Origin: Pseudomonas putida
Lineage (GTDB): Bacteria > Pseudomonadota > Gammaproteobacteria > Pseudomonadales > Pseudomonadaceae
DNA length: 64,000 nucleotides
Assembly: GCF_009883635.2 (NCBI RefSeq)
Contig: NZ_CP026115.2
Location: forward strand, 4,030,001 to 4,094,000
Reading direction: 5' to 3'
Translations under genes and position numbers: made by a program
In this document: piece after piece, positions 1 through 8,268 of the stretch
How the letters are laid out: each line of letters starts with the position of its first letter
How positions within the stretch are numbered: the stretch's first letter is position 1
Notes under the pieces: model-generated
The model's database searches: none
Seen by the model: the letters and a program-made list of their open reading frames with translations, nothing else
Told to the model about the DNA's origin: nothing

Positions 1-1508
1 TGCACGGTGCCTTTGCCGAAGGTCTGGCCACCGATGATCAGCGCACGGTGATAGTCCTGCATGGCACCGGCGAAGATCTCCGAGGCCGAGGCCGAGAGGC
101 GGTTGACCAGCAGCGCCATCGGGCCTTTGTAGAAGGCGCCCGGGTTTTCGTCCTCGAGCACGTCGACACGGCCGTCGCTGTTGCGTACCAGCACGGTCGG
201 GCCTTTCTCGATGAACAGGCTGGTCAGCTCGGTGGCTTCCTGCAGGGAACCGCCGCCGTTGTTGCGCAGGTCGATGACCACGCCGTCGACTTTTTCCTTC
301 TGCAGTTCGGTGAGCAGTTTCTTCACGTCGCGCGTGGTGCTCTTGTAGTCTGGGTCACCGGCACGGTAGGCCTTGAAGTCCAGGTAGAAAGCAGGGATCT
401 CGATGATGCCGAGCTTGTAGTCACGCCCGTCCTGCTTGAGCTTGAGCACCGACTTCTTCGCCGCCTGCTCTTCGAGCTTCACGGCTTCGCGGGTGATCGA
501 GACGATCTTGCTGGTCTGGTCGCTTGGCGCATTGCTGGCCGGGATGACCTCCAGGCGCACCACCGAGCCTTTCGGGCCACGGATCAGCTTGACCACTTCG
601 TCCAGGCGCCAGCCGACCACGTCGACCATTTCCTTGTTGCCCTGGGCGACGCCGATGATCTTGTCCGCCGGTGCCACCTGCTTGGTCTTGGCGGCCGGGC
701 CTGCCGGCACCAGGCGCACGATCTTGACCTGGTCGTTGTCGCTCTGCAGCACCGCGCCAATGCCTTCGAGCGACAGGCTCATGTTGATGTCGAAGTTCTC
801 GGCGTTGTCCGGCGACAGGTAGTTGGTGTGCGGGTCGTAGGACTGGGCGAAGGTATTGATGTAGGCCTGGAAGATGTCCTCGGCACGGGTCTGGTCCAGG
901 CGCGCCAGCTGGTTCTTGTAGCGCTTGGTCAGGGTTTCCTGGATCTGCTTCGGCTCTTTGCCGGCGATCTTCTGGCGCAGCACCTCGTCCTTGACGCGTT
1001 TGCGCCACAGGTCGTCGAGCGCGGCCTGGTCCTTCTCCCACGGGGCATCCTTGCGGTCGATCAGCAAGGTTTCCTTGGTGGTGAAGTCCATCTTGTCGAC
1101 ACCCTTGGCCAGCTCGGCCAGGGCGAAGTCCAGGCGCTGCTTGACGCGGTCGAGGTAGCGCTTGTAGATGGTGAAGCCGGGGTCGAGGTTGCCGCTCTTG
1201 AGGAAGTCGTCGAACTGCGTCTTCCACTTGTCGAATTCAGCGATGTCGGCTGCGGTGAAGTAGCTGCGGGCCGGGTCGAGCAGCTTGATGTAGCTGTCGT
1301 AGATGATCACCGAGCGGGCGTCATCGAGTGGCGGCTTGCTGTAATGGTGACGCTTGAGCAGCTCCACCACGTTGAGGCTGGCGACGATTTCGTCGCGGTC
1401 CGGCTGCAGGCTGTCCCACTTGTTGGCGGCCGCCGCATTGCCGCCGAGCGTGAGGCTACCCAGGCCAACGATGAGGGCCAGGGCGGTGCTAGGGAGGAAA
1501 TGCTTCAT
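1..1508 (-). CDS. prc: Carboxy-terminal (tail-specific) processing protease, C-terminal end cut by window
   Basis: Periplasmic S41 serine protease that degrades or trims proteins from their C-termini; the P. aeruginosa homologue (AlgO) takes part in envelope-stress proteolysis. The visible 502 codons begin with a Sec signal peptide (MKHFLPSTALALIVGLG, Ala-rich cleavage region near residue 27). The conserved N-terminal helical region, a PDZ domain near residues 230-320 and the S41 core follow. The Ser-Lys dyad is visible in RLSASASEIF and FGKGTVQ; by the 25-residue Ser-Lys spacing of Tsp it is about S474 and K499. The protein runs off the left edge just after the Lys. ATG at 1508 is preferred because it begins directly with the signal peptide; an in-frame ATG at 1541 would add 11 residues. 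Neither has a strong Shine-Dalgarno. Divergent from the quinone reductase gene. Confidence 0.93.
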   Translation of the reverse strand, partial: MKHFLPSTALALIVGLGSLTLGGNAAAANKWDSLQPDRDEIVASLNVVELLKRHHYSKPPLDDARSVIIYDSYIKLLDPARSYFTAADIAEFDKWKTQFDDFLKSGNLDPGFTIYKRYLDRVKQRLDFALAELAKGVDKMDFTTKETLLIDRKDAPWEKDQAALDDLWRKRVKDEVLRQKIAGKEPKQIQETLTKRYKNQLARLDQTRAEDIFQAYINTFAQSYDPHTNYLSPDNAENFDINMSLSLEGIGAVLQSDNDQVKIVRLVPAGPAAKTKQVAPADKIIGVAQGNKEMVDVVGWRLDEVVKLIRGPKGSVVRLEVIPASNAPSDQTSKIVSITREAVKLEEQAAKKSVLKLKQDGRDYKLGIIEIPAFYLDFKAYRAGDPDYKSTTRDVKKLLTELQKEKVDGVVIDLRNNGGGSLQEATELTSLFIEKGPTVLVRNSDGRVDVLEDENPGAFYKGPMALLVNRLSASASEIFAGAMQDYHRALIIGGQTFGKGTV

Positions 1509-1593
1509 GCTGATTCGACGTGGAGGCAATTGATCACGCATAGTAGGCCGTCTTTTCCGTTCGCCGGTTCCATCGGAGCCGGACAAATACTGC

Positions 1594-1623
1594 AAAAAGC
1601 CTGGGGAGCGCGCTCCTCAGGCT
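1594..1623 (-). terminator. Terminator-like hairpin in the leader side of prc
   Basis: Positions 1598-1623 form a nearly perfect palindrome (AGCCTGGGGAGCG / CGCTCCTCAGGCT, one G-T wobble). Read on the minus strand it is followed directly by five T residues. It lies between divergent prc and the quinone reductase gene, so on the minus strand no coding region precedes it. A second 8-bp stem lies at 1564-1582. It could be an attenuator in a long prc leader or a block to antisense transcription. Confidence 0.45.
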
Positions 1624-1651
1624 CAGTCTGTGATTCAACTATGGAGGCACT

Positions 1652-2614
1652 GTGAAGGCATTGCAAGGCGTTGACGGACATGTGGCCTGGGTCGAGGCCG
1701 AACGCCCCGCCTGTGACGCGGGCCAAGTGCGCATTCGAGTGGCCGCTGCGGGGCTGAACCGTGCCGATCTGCTGCAGATGAAGGGCCTGTATCCACCGCC
1801 GCCAGGCGCCAGCCCGTACATGGGCCTGGAGTGCGCCGGGGTGATCGAGGAAGTCGGTGCCGGTGCTGATTGGCGTGTCGGTGACCGCGTCTGCGCGCTG
1901 CTGGCCAGCGGTGCCATGGCCGAGGAAGTGGTGGTGGATGCCCGCCATGTATTGCCGGTGCCGGAGGGTCTGAGCCTGCACGAAGCGGCGGCGCTGCCGG
2001 AGGTGTATGCCACGGCTTGGCTGAACATCTTCCAGCTGGGCAAGGTGAAGGCCGGTGAGAAGGTGCTGGTGCATGCTGGCGCCAGTGGCGTGGGCTCGGC
2101 GGCGATCCAGTTGTGCAAGGCGTTTGGCAGCCCGGTATGGGTCAGTGTCGGTTCCCAGGACCGCCTGGACTACTGTGAGGCGCTGGGTGCTGCGGGTGGC
2201 GTGGTGCGTAACCAGAACCTCGACGCGCTGGACGGTTTCGGGCCGTTCGATGTGATTCTGGACCCGGTGGGTGCCAGCTACGGCGAGCTGAACCTCAAGC
2301 TGCTGGCCCGTGACGGGCGTTGGGTAATCATCGGTTTGATGGGCGGGCGCAAGTTCGAACTGGACCTGGCCCAGGTACTGGGCAAGCGCCTGGAGATCAC
2401 CGGGTCGACTCTGCGTAACCGCGACGATGGCTTCAAGGCTGAGCTGCTGCGCGAGCTGCAGCAACAAGTGTGGCCGTTGTTCGCCGAAGGGCGGTTGTCG
2501 CCGCAACTGGTCGATACCTACCCGGTGGAGTTTGCCCAGGCGGCGTATGCCGAACTGGAGACCAACCAGGTGTCGGGCAAGCTGGTGATGGTCATCGACC
2601 CGAGCCTGGCGTAA
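1652..2614 (+). CDS. NAD(P)H-dependent quinone oxidoreductase, zinc-free MDR family (PIG3-like)
   Basis: A 320-residue medium-chain dehydrogenase/reductase of the quinone oxidoreductase branch, which reduces quinones or reactive carbonyls with NADPH in the cytosol. Residues 1-120 form the GroES-like domain (LKALQGVDGHVAW at the start, GLNRADLLQ, GLECAGVIEEVG). The Rossmann fold carries the nucleotide-binding motif AGASGVGSAAIQL near residue 140. The catalytic zinc ligands of alcohol dehydrogenases are absent, as expected for this family. PIG3/TP53I3-type proteins have similar length and the NRADLLQ motif. The gene is monocistronic: prc is divergent and a REP hairpin follows its stop. The physiological substrate cannot be read from sequence. 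Confidence 0.85.
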   Translation: MKALQGVDGHVAWVEAERPACDAGQVRIRVAAAGLNRADLLQMKGLYPPPPGASPYMGLECAGVIEEVGAGADWRVGDRVCALLASGAMAEEVVVDARHVLPVPEGLSLHEAAALPEVYATAWLNIFQLGKVKAGEKVLVHAGASGVGSAAIQLCKAFGSPVWVSVGSQDRLDYCEALGAAGGVVRNQNLDALDGFGPFDVILDPVGASYGELNLKLLARDGRWVIIGLMGGRKFELDLAQVLGKRLEITGSTLRNRDDGFKAELLRELQQQVWPLFAEGRLSPQLVDTYPVEFAQAAYAELETNQVSGKLVMVIDPSLA

Positions 2615-2624
2615 GCAGGCCAGA

Positions 2625-2652
2625 CCCTTTCGCGGGCTTGCCCGCGAAAGGG
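2625..2652. repeat. Single REP element, probable bidirectional terminator
   Basis: Perfect 12-bp arms (CCCTTTCGCGGG / CCCGCGAAAGGG) around a 4-nt loop, the core of the P. putida REP family. It sits between the convergent quinone reductase and HAD-phosphatase genes, where it can end both transcripts. Confidence 0.8.
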
Positions 2653-2674
2653 CCGGCACAGCCCACACATATCT

Positions 2675-3328
2675 TCAGCTCCAGCTCAGGATCGGCCAGC
2701 CATTGACCTCTGCATGCTCGCGCAACACCGCATCCGGATTCACCACATGCGGATGATCCACCTTCAGCAACAGCGGCAGGTCATTGCGCGAGTCGGAATA
2801 GAAACTCGCGCCTTCCAGATTCTCCTGCTCCTGATCCAGCCATTCCAGTAACCGGGTGATCTTGCCCTCGCGGTAGGTCAGCACCCCGTGGGTCTTGCCG
2901 GTATACACCCCGTTCACCGCTTCCAGCTCGATCGCCAGGTACTCATCCACCCCCAGCCGCGCCGCAATCGGCCCGACCAGGTGCGTGCCTGAAGCAGAAA
3001 TGATCAGAATCCGGTCGCCTCGCTGGCGATGCTCGGCAATGCAGCGGCAGGCGTCGCCGTAGATGATCGGCTCGATCACCTCCTCGACCCACGGTCCCAC
3101 CAGGTGCTCGACCTCCTCCAGGGTGCGCCCGGCAATCGGCTCCAGGCTGAAGGCCATGTAATCCTCCATCTGCAGGTGGCCCTTGCCGTAGGCCTCCATC
3201 AGTTCATGGTCACGGCGCAGGAACTCCTTGCCATCGACCCAGCCCAGCCGGGCCATCTGTTCGCTCCACAGCGACGCGCAGTCGCCGTGGATCAGGGTTT
3301 CGTCCAGATCGAAAATTGCCAGTGCCAT
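2675..3328 (-). CDS. HAD-IB family phosphatase (SerB-like)
   Basis: A 217-residue cytosolic haloacid-dehalogenase-type phosphohydrolase. Motif I is FDLDETLIHGD at the N-terminus (nucleophile D7, acid D9). Motif II is in ILIISASGT, motif III includes the Lys of the GKITRLLEWL region, and motif IV is YSDSRNDLPLL. The long helical cap between motifs I and II is typical of HAD-IB enzymes such as phosphoserine phosphatase. It starts 14 bp after the ABC ATPase gene on the same strand with a clear AGGAG, so it is the last gene of the importer/hydrolase operon. In that setting it may dephosphorylate the phosphomonoester released by the upstream hydrolase; this is inference, and the substrate is unknown. 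Confidence 0.85.
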   Translation of the reverse strand: MALAIFDLDETLIHGDCASLWSEQMARLGWVDGKEFLRRDHELMEAYGKGHLQMEDYMAFSLEPIAGRTLEEVEHLVGPWVEEVIEPIIYGDACRCIAEHRQRGDRILIISASGTHLVGPIAARLGVDEYLAIELEAVNGVYTGKTHGVLTYREGKITRLLEWLDQEQENLEGASFYSDSRNDLPLLLKVDHPHVVNPDAVLREHAEVNGWPILSWS

Positions 3329-3342
3329 CTTGCTGATTCTCC

Positions 3343-4332
3343 TTAGGCCACTTCGCGCAGCGCCGTGGGGTCGATCGACAGGGAAACCCGCTGGCCGTCG
3401 GCATGCAGGTCCTCGGGCGAACGGTTGAGCACGTCGACCACCAGTTCCACCTCACGCACTTTTACGCGGTAGCGGATGACGTTGCCAAGCAGGCTGTGAC
3501 TGCGTACCTCGGCGTCCAGTTCACCGTTGACGCCCAGGGTGATCGACTCTGGGCGGATTGCCAGGCGGCCGGTCACCGGCCGTTGCAGCAGGCGGCTGGC
3601 GCTGTCGGCGTCGAGCAGGTTGTAGTTGCCGATGAAACCGGCGGCGAACAGGTCCACCGGCTCTGTGTAGAGGGTTTCGGCATCGCCGCTCTGGACGATG
3701 CGTCCCTGGTTCATCAGGAAGATGCGGTCGGACATCGTCAGCGCCTCCTCCTGATCGTGGGTGACGAAAATGGTGGTCAGCCCCAGCTCGCGCTGGATCG
3801 CGCGTATCTGCTCACGCAGGTGCTTGCGGATGCGCGCATCCAGCGCCGACAGCGGCTCGTCGAGCAGCAGCAGGCGCGGGCGGGTGACCAGCGAGCGGGC
3901 CAGGGCCACGCGCTGGCACTGGCCGCCGGACAACTGGTGCGGGTAGCGCCCGGCGAAGTTGCCCAGCTCCACCAGGTCCAATGCTTCGCGCACGCGCTGC
4001 TGGCTTTCATCGGCCTTGACCTTCTGCATGCGCAGGCCGAAGGCAACGTTCTGCTCCACGGTCATGTTGGGGAACAGCGCATAGCTCTGGAACACCATGC
4101 CGATGCCACGCTTCTGCGGGCTTACCGGCACGATGTCGTGGCCGTCGAGGAGGATCTTGCCACCATCCACCGGGGTCAGGCCGGCGATGCAGCGCAACAG
4201 GGTGGACTTACCGCAGCCGGACGGGCCGAGCAGGGTGACGAACTCGCCGCGTTCGATCTGGCAGTCGATGTGCTCGAACACCGGGTTGCCGGCGTAGCTT
4301 TTTTGCAGGTTCTGTACGCTGACGAAGCTCAT
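3343..4332 (-). CDS. ABC importer ATPase (PotA/FbpC-like)
   Basis: A 329-residue ATP-binding subunit of a type I ABC importer. It has Walker A GPSGCGKST at residues 36-44, the signature LSGGQ, Walker B LLLLDEP, an H-loop VTHDQEEAL, and a C-terminal TOBE-like regulatory region (about 235-329). It energises uptake through the two permeases encoded immediately upstream; its ATG comes 1 nt after the second permease's TGA. ATPases of polyamine, iron and 2-aminoethylphosphonate importers share this architecture, so the ATPase alone does not define the substrate. Confidence 0.88.
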   Translation of the reverse strand: MSFVSVQNLQKSYAGNPVFEHIDCQIERGEFVTLLGPSGCGKSTLLRCIAGLTPVDGGKILLDGHDIVPVSPQKRGIGMVFQSYALFPNMTVEQNVAFGLRMQKVKADESQQRVREALDLVELGNFAGRYPHQLSGGQCQRVALARSLVTRPRLLLLDEPLSALDARIRKHLREQIRAIQRELGLTTIFVTHDQEEALTMSDRIFLMNQGRIVQSGDAETLYTEPVDLFAAGFIGNYNLLDADSASRLLQRPVTGRLAIRPESITLGVNGELDAEVRSHSLLGNVIRYRVKVREVELVVDVLNRSPEDLHADGQRVSLSIDPTALREVA

Positions 4333-4333
4333 G

Positions 4334-5128
4334 TCAGGTTTTGTCCTTGTTCAGGCGGTTGGCGACCCAGGTCAGCACCAGCACGAAGGCGAAATACGAG
4401 ATCACCAGCGCGCTGTTGAAGTGGCCACTGCTGTTGCGCATGTTGTTCAGGTAGACCTGCAGGGTCTCGTAGCGGGTGCCGACCAGCAGGTTGGCGAACA
4501 CGAACTCACCAAACAGGAACGAGAACGACAGCAGCAGCGCCACCATCAGGCCCTTGCGCAGGTTCGGCAGCACCACCAGCAGGGCGGCCTGCCAGGTGCT
4601 GGCGCCGAGCAGCTGGGCAGCGTCCATCAGGTCGCGCAGGTTGATCGCCTGCAGGTTGTTGGTGATGGCCCGGTACATGAACGGCAAGGCGATGGTGAAG
4701 TAGCAGCCGATCAGGATCCACGGCGTGCCGACCATTGCCATCGGGCCGCTGCCATAAAGCTGCAGGAGGCCCACCGACGACACCACCGGCGGTACCGCGA
4801 ACGGTAGCAGGATGAGGATGTTCATCAGGGCGTCGAGTTTCGGGAAGTGGTAGTGCACCACGAACAGCAGCGGCAGGATCAGCACCACCGACAGCAGCAG
4901 CGCGCCCACGCACACCAGCAGCGATTGGCCGAACGCGGCCAGAAAGCGCGGTTCGCTCCACAGCGCGATGTACCACTTCAAGGTCAGGCCGCTGGGCAGC
5001 AGGCTCGCCGACCAACTGGTGGCCAGCGAGTAGAGCAGGGTGCCGGCCAGTGGCAGCAGCAGGATCAGGAACAGCAGGTACACCACCAGCCGATGGTAGA
5101 GCCCGGCGGAGGTTTTTTCAGCGCGCAT
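4334..5128 (-). CDS. ABC importer permease, subunit 2
   Basis: A 264-residue inner-membrane protein of the binding-protein-dependent transport family with about six membrane segments (first VYLLFLILLLPLAGTLLY). The EAA loop that contacts the ATPase lies around LRDLMDAAQLLGASTWQ. It resembles PotC-type permeases. ATG at 5128 has a GAGGAG ribosome site and overlaps the end of the first permease by 11 bp, which implies translational coupling. Confidence 0.88.
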   Translation of the reverse strand: MRAEKTSAGLYHRLVVYLLFLILLLPLAGTLLYSLATSWSASLLPSGLTLKWYIALWSEPRFLAAFGQSLLVCVGALLLSVVLILPLLFVVHYHFPKLDALMNILILLPFAVPPVVSSVGLLQLYGSGPMAMVGTPWILIGCYFTIALPFMYRAITNNLQAINLRDLMDAAQLLGASTWQAALLVVLPNLRKGLMVALLLSFSFLFGEFVFANLLVGTRYETLQVYLNNMRNSSGHFNSALVISYFAFVLVLTWVANRLNKDKT

Positions 5129-5957
5129 GGTAGCTCCTCTTGAGCAGCCATTGATGAACCACCGTCACCAGTGTCATCAGCCCCACCAGCACCATCGCCA
5201 GGGCACTGGCCAGGTTTGGGTCGAGGCTGATGTCGCCGGCCACCAGCCCGGCGATGCGGATCGGCAGCACGTTGAAGTTGCCGGTGGTCAGGGCGTACAC
5301 GGTGGCGTAGGCGCCGAGGGCGTTGGCCAGCAGGATGACGAAGGTGCCGAGCAGGGCCGGGGTCAGCACCGGCAGGCCGATGTGTCGCCAGAACTGCCAG
5401 TGGCTGGCGCCGAGCAGCGCCGCAGACTCGCGCCAGTCTTCGCGCAGGGCGTCGAAGGCGGGGTAGAGCAGCAGCACGCCGAGGGGGATCTGGAAGTAGG
5501 TGTACACCAGGATCAGGCCGCTCTTGGAGTAGATGCTGAAGTCCTCCAGCAGGCCGATCTGTTTCAGCAGCAGGGTCAGCGCGCCGTTGAAACCGAGCAG
5601 GATGATGAAGGCGAAGGCCAGCGGCACCCCGGCGAAGTTGCTGGTCATGTTGGCGAAGGCGCTGACGAAGTCGCGCAGCTTCGAGTCGACCTGGCGCAGC
5701 GAATAGGCGCCAAGGGTGGCGATGACGATGCCGAACAGGCTCGACCAGAAGCTGATCTCCAGGCTGCGTTGCAGCGCCTGCAGGTAGAACTTGGAGGCGA
5801 ACACCTTGCTGAAGTTTTCCACGCCCCAGCCGGCTTCCGATTGCAGGCTGTTGATGGTCACCCATGCCAGCGGGGCGATCTGGAAGATCACGAAGAATAC
5901 GGCGAACGGCAGCAGGCAGAGCAGGGCCAGGTAGCGGCCACGGTTGCCGGCCTTCAC
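5118..5957 (-). CDS. ABC importer permease, subunit 1
   Basis: About 279 residues with six predicted membrane spans (first YLALLCLLPFAVFFVIFQIA) and an EAA-type loop at LREDWRESAALLGASHWQ. It is PotB-like and pairs with the following permease. I choose GTG at 5957: it overlaps the upstream hydrolase stop as GTGA and has GGGAG 8 nt upstream. An ATG at 5975 would add six residues and sits inside the upstream gene without a better ribosome site. Confidence 0.85.
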   Translation of the reverse strand: MKAGNRGRYLALLCLLPFAVFFVIFQIAPLAWVTINSLQSEAGWGVENFSKVFASKFYLQALQRSLEISFWSSLFGIVIATLGAYSLRQVDSKLRDFVSAFANMTSNFAGVPLAFAFIILLGFNGALTLLLKQIGLLEDFSIYSKSGLILVYTYFQIPLGVLLLYPAFDALREDWRESAALLGASHWQFWRHIGLPVLTPALLGTFVILLANALGAYATVYALTTGNFNVLPIRIAGLVAGDISLDPNLASALAMVLVGLMTLVTVVHQWLLKRSYHAR

Positions 5958-6760
5958 TTGAGCAGCTCCCGGCACACGGTCTTGTCATGGGCGGCGCCGA
6001 GCAGCTCGCAGATGGTCCCGCACAGTTCGGTCTGCAGCGGTTTGGCGGCCGGGTCGAGGCTGAAAGCGTCGCCGAATACGAACAGCGGCACCTCACGCTC
6101 CTCGGCCAGCAGGCCGTTGTGCGAGCGGTCGTTGTTCATGCCGTGGTCGGCGGTGACCAGCACCTGGTAACCCTCTTCGAGCCAACCCGGCAGGTAGTCG
6201 GACAACAGGATGTCGGCGCTGCGCGCGGCATTGCGGTACTGGCTGCTGTCGAGGCCATGGCGGTGGCCGACATCGTCGATGCTCATCGGGTGGACCAGGA
6301 GGAAATTCGGCGCATGGCGGCGACGCAGGTATTCGCCGTCGGCCAGCAGGTGTGAATCAGGGTAGCGGTCGTCCCAGTAGAACAGGCCGTGCTGGATCGG
6401 CAGCTTTGGCGCGTGCGTGTGGCGGTCGCGCTGTGGGTCGAAGGGCGAGCGGTTGTACAGCTCGCTCATCCAGTGATAGGCCGCCGCCGCGGTGCCCAGG
6501 TTGGCTTCGCGGGCGTAGTGGAACACGCTGCGCTGATTGGACAGGCGGTTGACGTTGTTGTGCACGATGCCGCTGTCGATTGGCGCCACGCCGGTGAGGA
6601 TGCACTCGTACAGCGGCCGTGACAGCGATGGCAGTTCGCACTCCATGCGGTAGAGCGCGGCGCGGTCGGCCTCGACGTAGGCGTGCAGGTGGCCCATGGC
6701 GTGGTGGGCGACCTGGTAATTGAGGCCGTCGAGCAGGACCAGGATGACGTTGTGGTTCAT
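5954..6760 (-). CDS. Alkaline-phosphatase-superfamily phosphodiesterase/pyrophosphatase-like hydrolase
   Basis: A 268-residue hydrolase of the type I phosphodiesterase / nucleotide pyrophosphatase / phosphonoacetate hydrolase superfamily. Metal-site motifs are visible: VLLDGLN at the N-terminus (D9), a nucleophile region LPSLSRPLYECILTG, HPMSIDDVGHRHG, and VTADHGMNNDRSHNG. No signal peptide is present, so it should act in the cytosol on a substrate brought in by the ABC importer encoded with it. At 268 residues it is shorter than phosphonoacetate hydrolases or NPPs. It is overlapped (GTGA) by permease 1 and preceded by a REP pair. The natural substrate (phosphodiester, phosphonate or nucleotide) is not determined by sequence. 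Confidence 0.82.
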   Translation of the reverse strand: MNHNVILVLLDGLNYQVAHHAMGHLHAYVEADRAALYRMECELPSLSRPLYECILTGVAPIDSGIVHNNVNRLSNQRSVFHYAREANLGTAAAAYHWMSELYNRSPFDPQRDRHTHAPKLPIQHGLFYWDDRYPDSHLLADGEYLRRRHAPNFLLVHPMSIDDVGHRHGLDSSQYRNAARSADILLSDYLPGWLEEGYQVLVTADHGMNNDRSHNGLLAEEREVPLFVFGDAFSLDPAAKPLQTELCGTICELLGAAHDKTVCRELLK

Positions 6761-6798
6761 TTGAAGCTCCGCGGGTTTTCAAGAGCGGCCGCTTTGCG

Positions 6799-6872
6799 GC
6801 CTTTCGCGGGACAAGCCCGCTCCTACAGTCCGGCGCGGGCCTGTAGGAGCGGGCTTGACCCGCGAACGAGGG
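6799..6872. repeat. Inverted REP pair inside the ABC operon
   Basis: Two P. putida-type REP units in opposite orientation (CGCGGGACAAGCCCGCTCC ... GGAGCGGGCTTGACCCGCG), between the hydrolase and binding-protein genes of one operon. Such hairpins can protect the upstream binding-protein mRNA and reduce downstream expression. Confidence 0.85.
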
Positions 6873-6886
6873 CGCAGCCCTCGCTA

Positions 6887-7951
6887 TTACTCCATCTCGA
6901 TGATCACTTGCTCCTGCCACTTCTGCGGCAGTGCCTTGGAGGTCGCTTCCCAGGCCGCGGCATCCTTGATCGGCTGCGCCGCCTTGTACTGCTCGTTCGG
7001 CAGCAGCTTGGCCTGCACATCCTCCGGCAGCTTCAGGTGCTCGGCACGGATCGGCCGCGCATGCCCCTTGGCCAGGTTGATCTGCCCGGCGTCGCTGAAG
7101 ATGTACTCACGCGTCAATTTGGCCGCGTTCGGGTGCTTGGCGTACTTGTTGATGATGGTGGTATAGCCGGAGATCACCGTACCGTCCGACGGGATCAGCA
7201 CTTCGAAGCGCTTGGGGTCGATCTGCTCGCGATAGCTCAGGCCGTTGAAGTCCCACACCACACCCACCTCGACTTCGCCTTTCTCGATGGTCTGGATGGT
7301 CGGGTTGGCCAGCGACAGGCGCTTCTGCTGGGCCAGCTTGGTGAACAGCTGCAGGCCCGGCTCGATGTTCTTCTCGTCACCTTTGTAGGCGATGGCCGCA
7401 GCCAGCACGCCGTTGGCAGCCTGGGCGGCGGTACTGACGTCACCGATGGCGACCTTGTACTTGCCTTTTTCCAGGTCGTGCCAGCTGGTCGGGCGATCGC
7501 CTTCCTTGACCAGGTCCTTGTTGATGATGAAGGCGATGGTGCCGGTATAGGCCAGCGCCCAGTGGCCGTCCTTGTCCTTGGCCCACTCAGGCACCTGGTC
7601 CCAGGTGCTTGGCTTGTACGGCTGGGTCACGCCCTTGCTGGCGGCGATCGGGCCGAAGGCGGCACCGACGTCGCCGATGTCGGCGCTGGCGTTGTCCTTC
7701 TCGGCTTCGAACTTGGCGACTTCCTGGGCCGAACTCATGTCGGTGTCGCTGTGCTTGAGGCCGTATTTGCTGGCCAGGTCTTCCCAGGTGCCTTTCCAGT
7801 TGGCCCAGGCATCGGGCATGCCCACGCTGTTGACGTTGCCTTCCTTGCGGGCGGCGTCTTCCAGGGCCTTGAGGTCGGGGCCGGCGGCCATCGCCGAGGT
7901 GCACAGGGTAATAGCCGAGCCGAGCAGTGACGCCATGAACAACTTTTTCAT
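6887..7951 (-). CDS. Periplasmic substrate-binding protein of the ABC importer
   Basis: A 354-residue extracellular solute-binding protein of the PotD/AfuA-like class. Residues 1-23 are a Sec signal peptide (MKKLFMASLLGSAITLCTSAMA). The mature protein has the usual two-lobe signals (YTGTIAFIINKDLV hinge strand, TIEKGEVEVGVVWDFNG). It is the first gene of the operon, with a good AAGGAG 8 nt before the ATG, and is separated from the hydrolase gene by a REP pair. It does not look like a choline, amino-acid or sugar binder; members of this class bind polyamines, ferric iron, thiamine and aminoethylphosphonate, so the ligand stays open. Confidence 0.87.
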   Translation of the reverse strand: MKKLFMASLLGSAITLCTSAMAAGPDLKALEDAARKEGNVNSVGMPDAWANWKGTWEDLASKYGLKHSDTDMSSAQEVAKFEAEKDNASADIGDVGAAFGPIAASKGVTQPYKPSTWDQVPEWAKDKDGHWALAYTGTIAFIINKDLVKEGDRPTSWHDLEKGKYKVAIGDVSTAAQAANGVLAAAIAYKGDEKNIEPGLQLFTKLAQQKRLSLANPTIQTIEKGEVEVGVVWDFNGLSYREQIDPKRFEVLIPSDGTVISGYTTIINKYAKHPNAAKLTREYIFSDAGQINLAKGHARPIRAEHLKLPEDVQAKLLPNEQYKAAQPIKDAAAWEATSKALPQKWQEQVIIEME

Positions 7952-8017
7952 CCGAAGCTCCTTGGGTGGGTGCCTTTAGCGATCGTTGTTATGAATGAAG
8001 CTGTTTTTGCTGAGCGT

Positions 8018-8029
8018 TGGTCTAGGTCA
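8018..8029. promoter_or_regulatory. Imperfect dyad, candidate regulator half of the ABC operon control region
   Basis: TGGTCTAGGTCA (8 of 12 symmetric positions) lies 67 bp upstream of the binding-protein start. It matches the perfect dyad near the regulator gene (TGGACTAGTCCA) at 9 of 12 positions and resembles operators of UTRA-type GntR proteins. Confidence 0.4.
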
Positions 8030-8239
8030 GCAAAGCTTGAGCCAAGGTAGGCCGCTTGCGTGACAGTTTGATGTAGGGCAGGGCTTGCAAAGGCCTTGAA
8101 GCTACAGCGTAGACCACCCGATCACCCTGGCTCTGCTGGCTTGGCGCGTTTCTGGCAGTGGCTGGCCAAGGCCTTTGTCACAGGATGTTCATCAGCCCTG
8201 CCTAGGCTTGCACTATTCTCCAGAGGCCCCGTCATGGGG

Positions 8240-8253
8240 CTGGACTAGTCCAG
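8240..8253. promoter_or_regulatory. Perfect 14-bp palindrome, likely GntR operator
   Basis: CTGGACTAGTCCAG is fully symmetric and ends 15 bp before the regulator ATG, a position suited to autoregulation. A GCCCC/GGGGC hairpin (8225-8239) touches its left side. The 8 kb around it shows only one similar site, at 8018. Confidence 0.55.
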
Positions 8254-8268
8254 ATAGGTAACCTTTTG

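Noticed and set aside
48..1655. Long plus-strand frame opposite prc
   Set aside because: Antisense shadow of a clear protease gene; no domain signature in the product.
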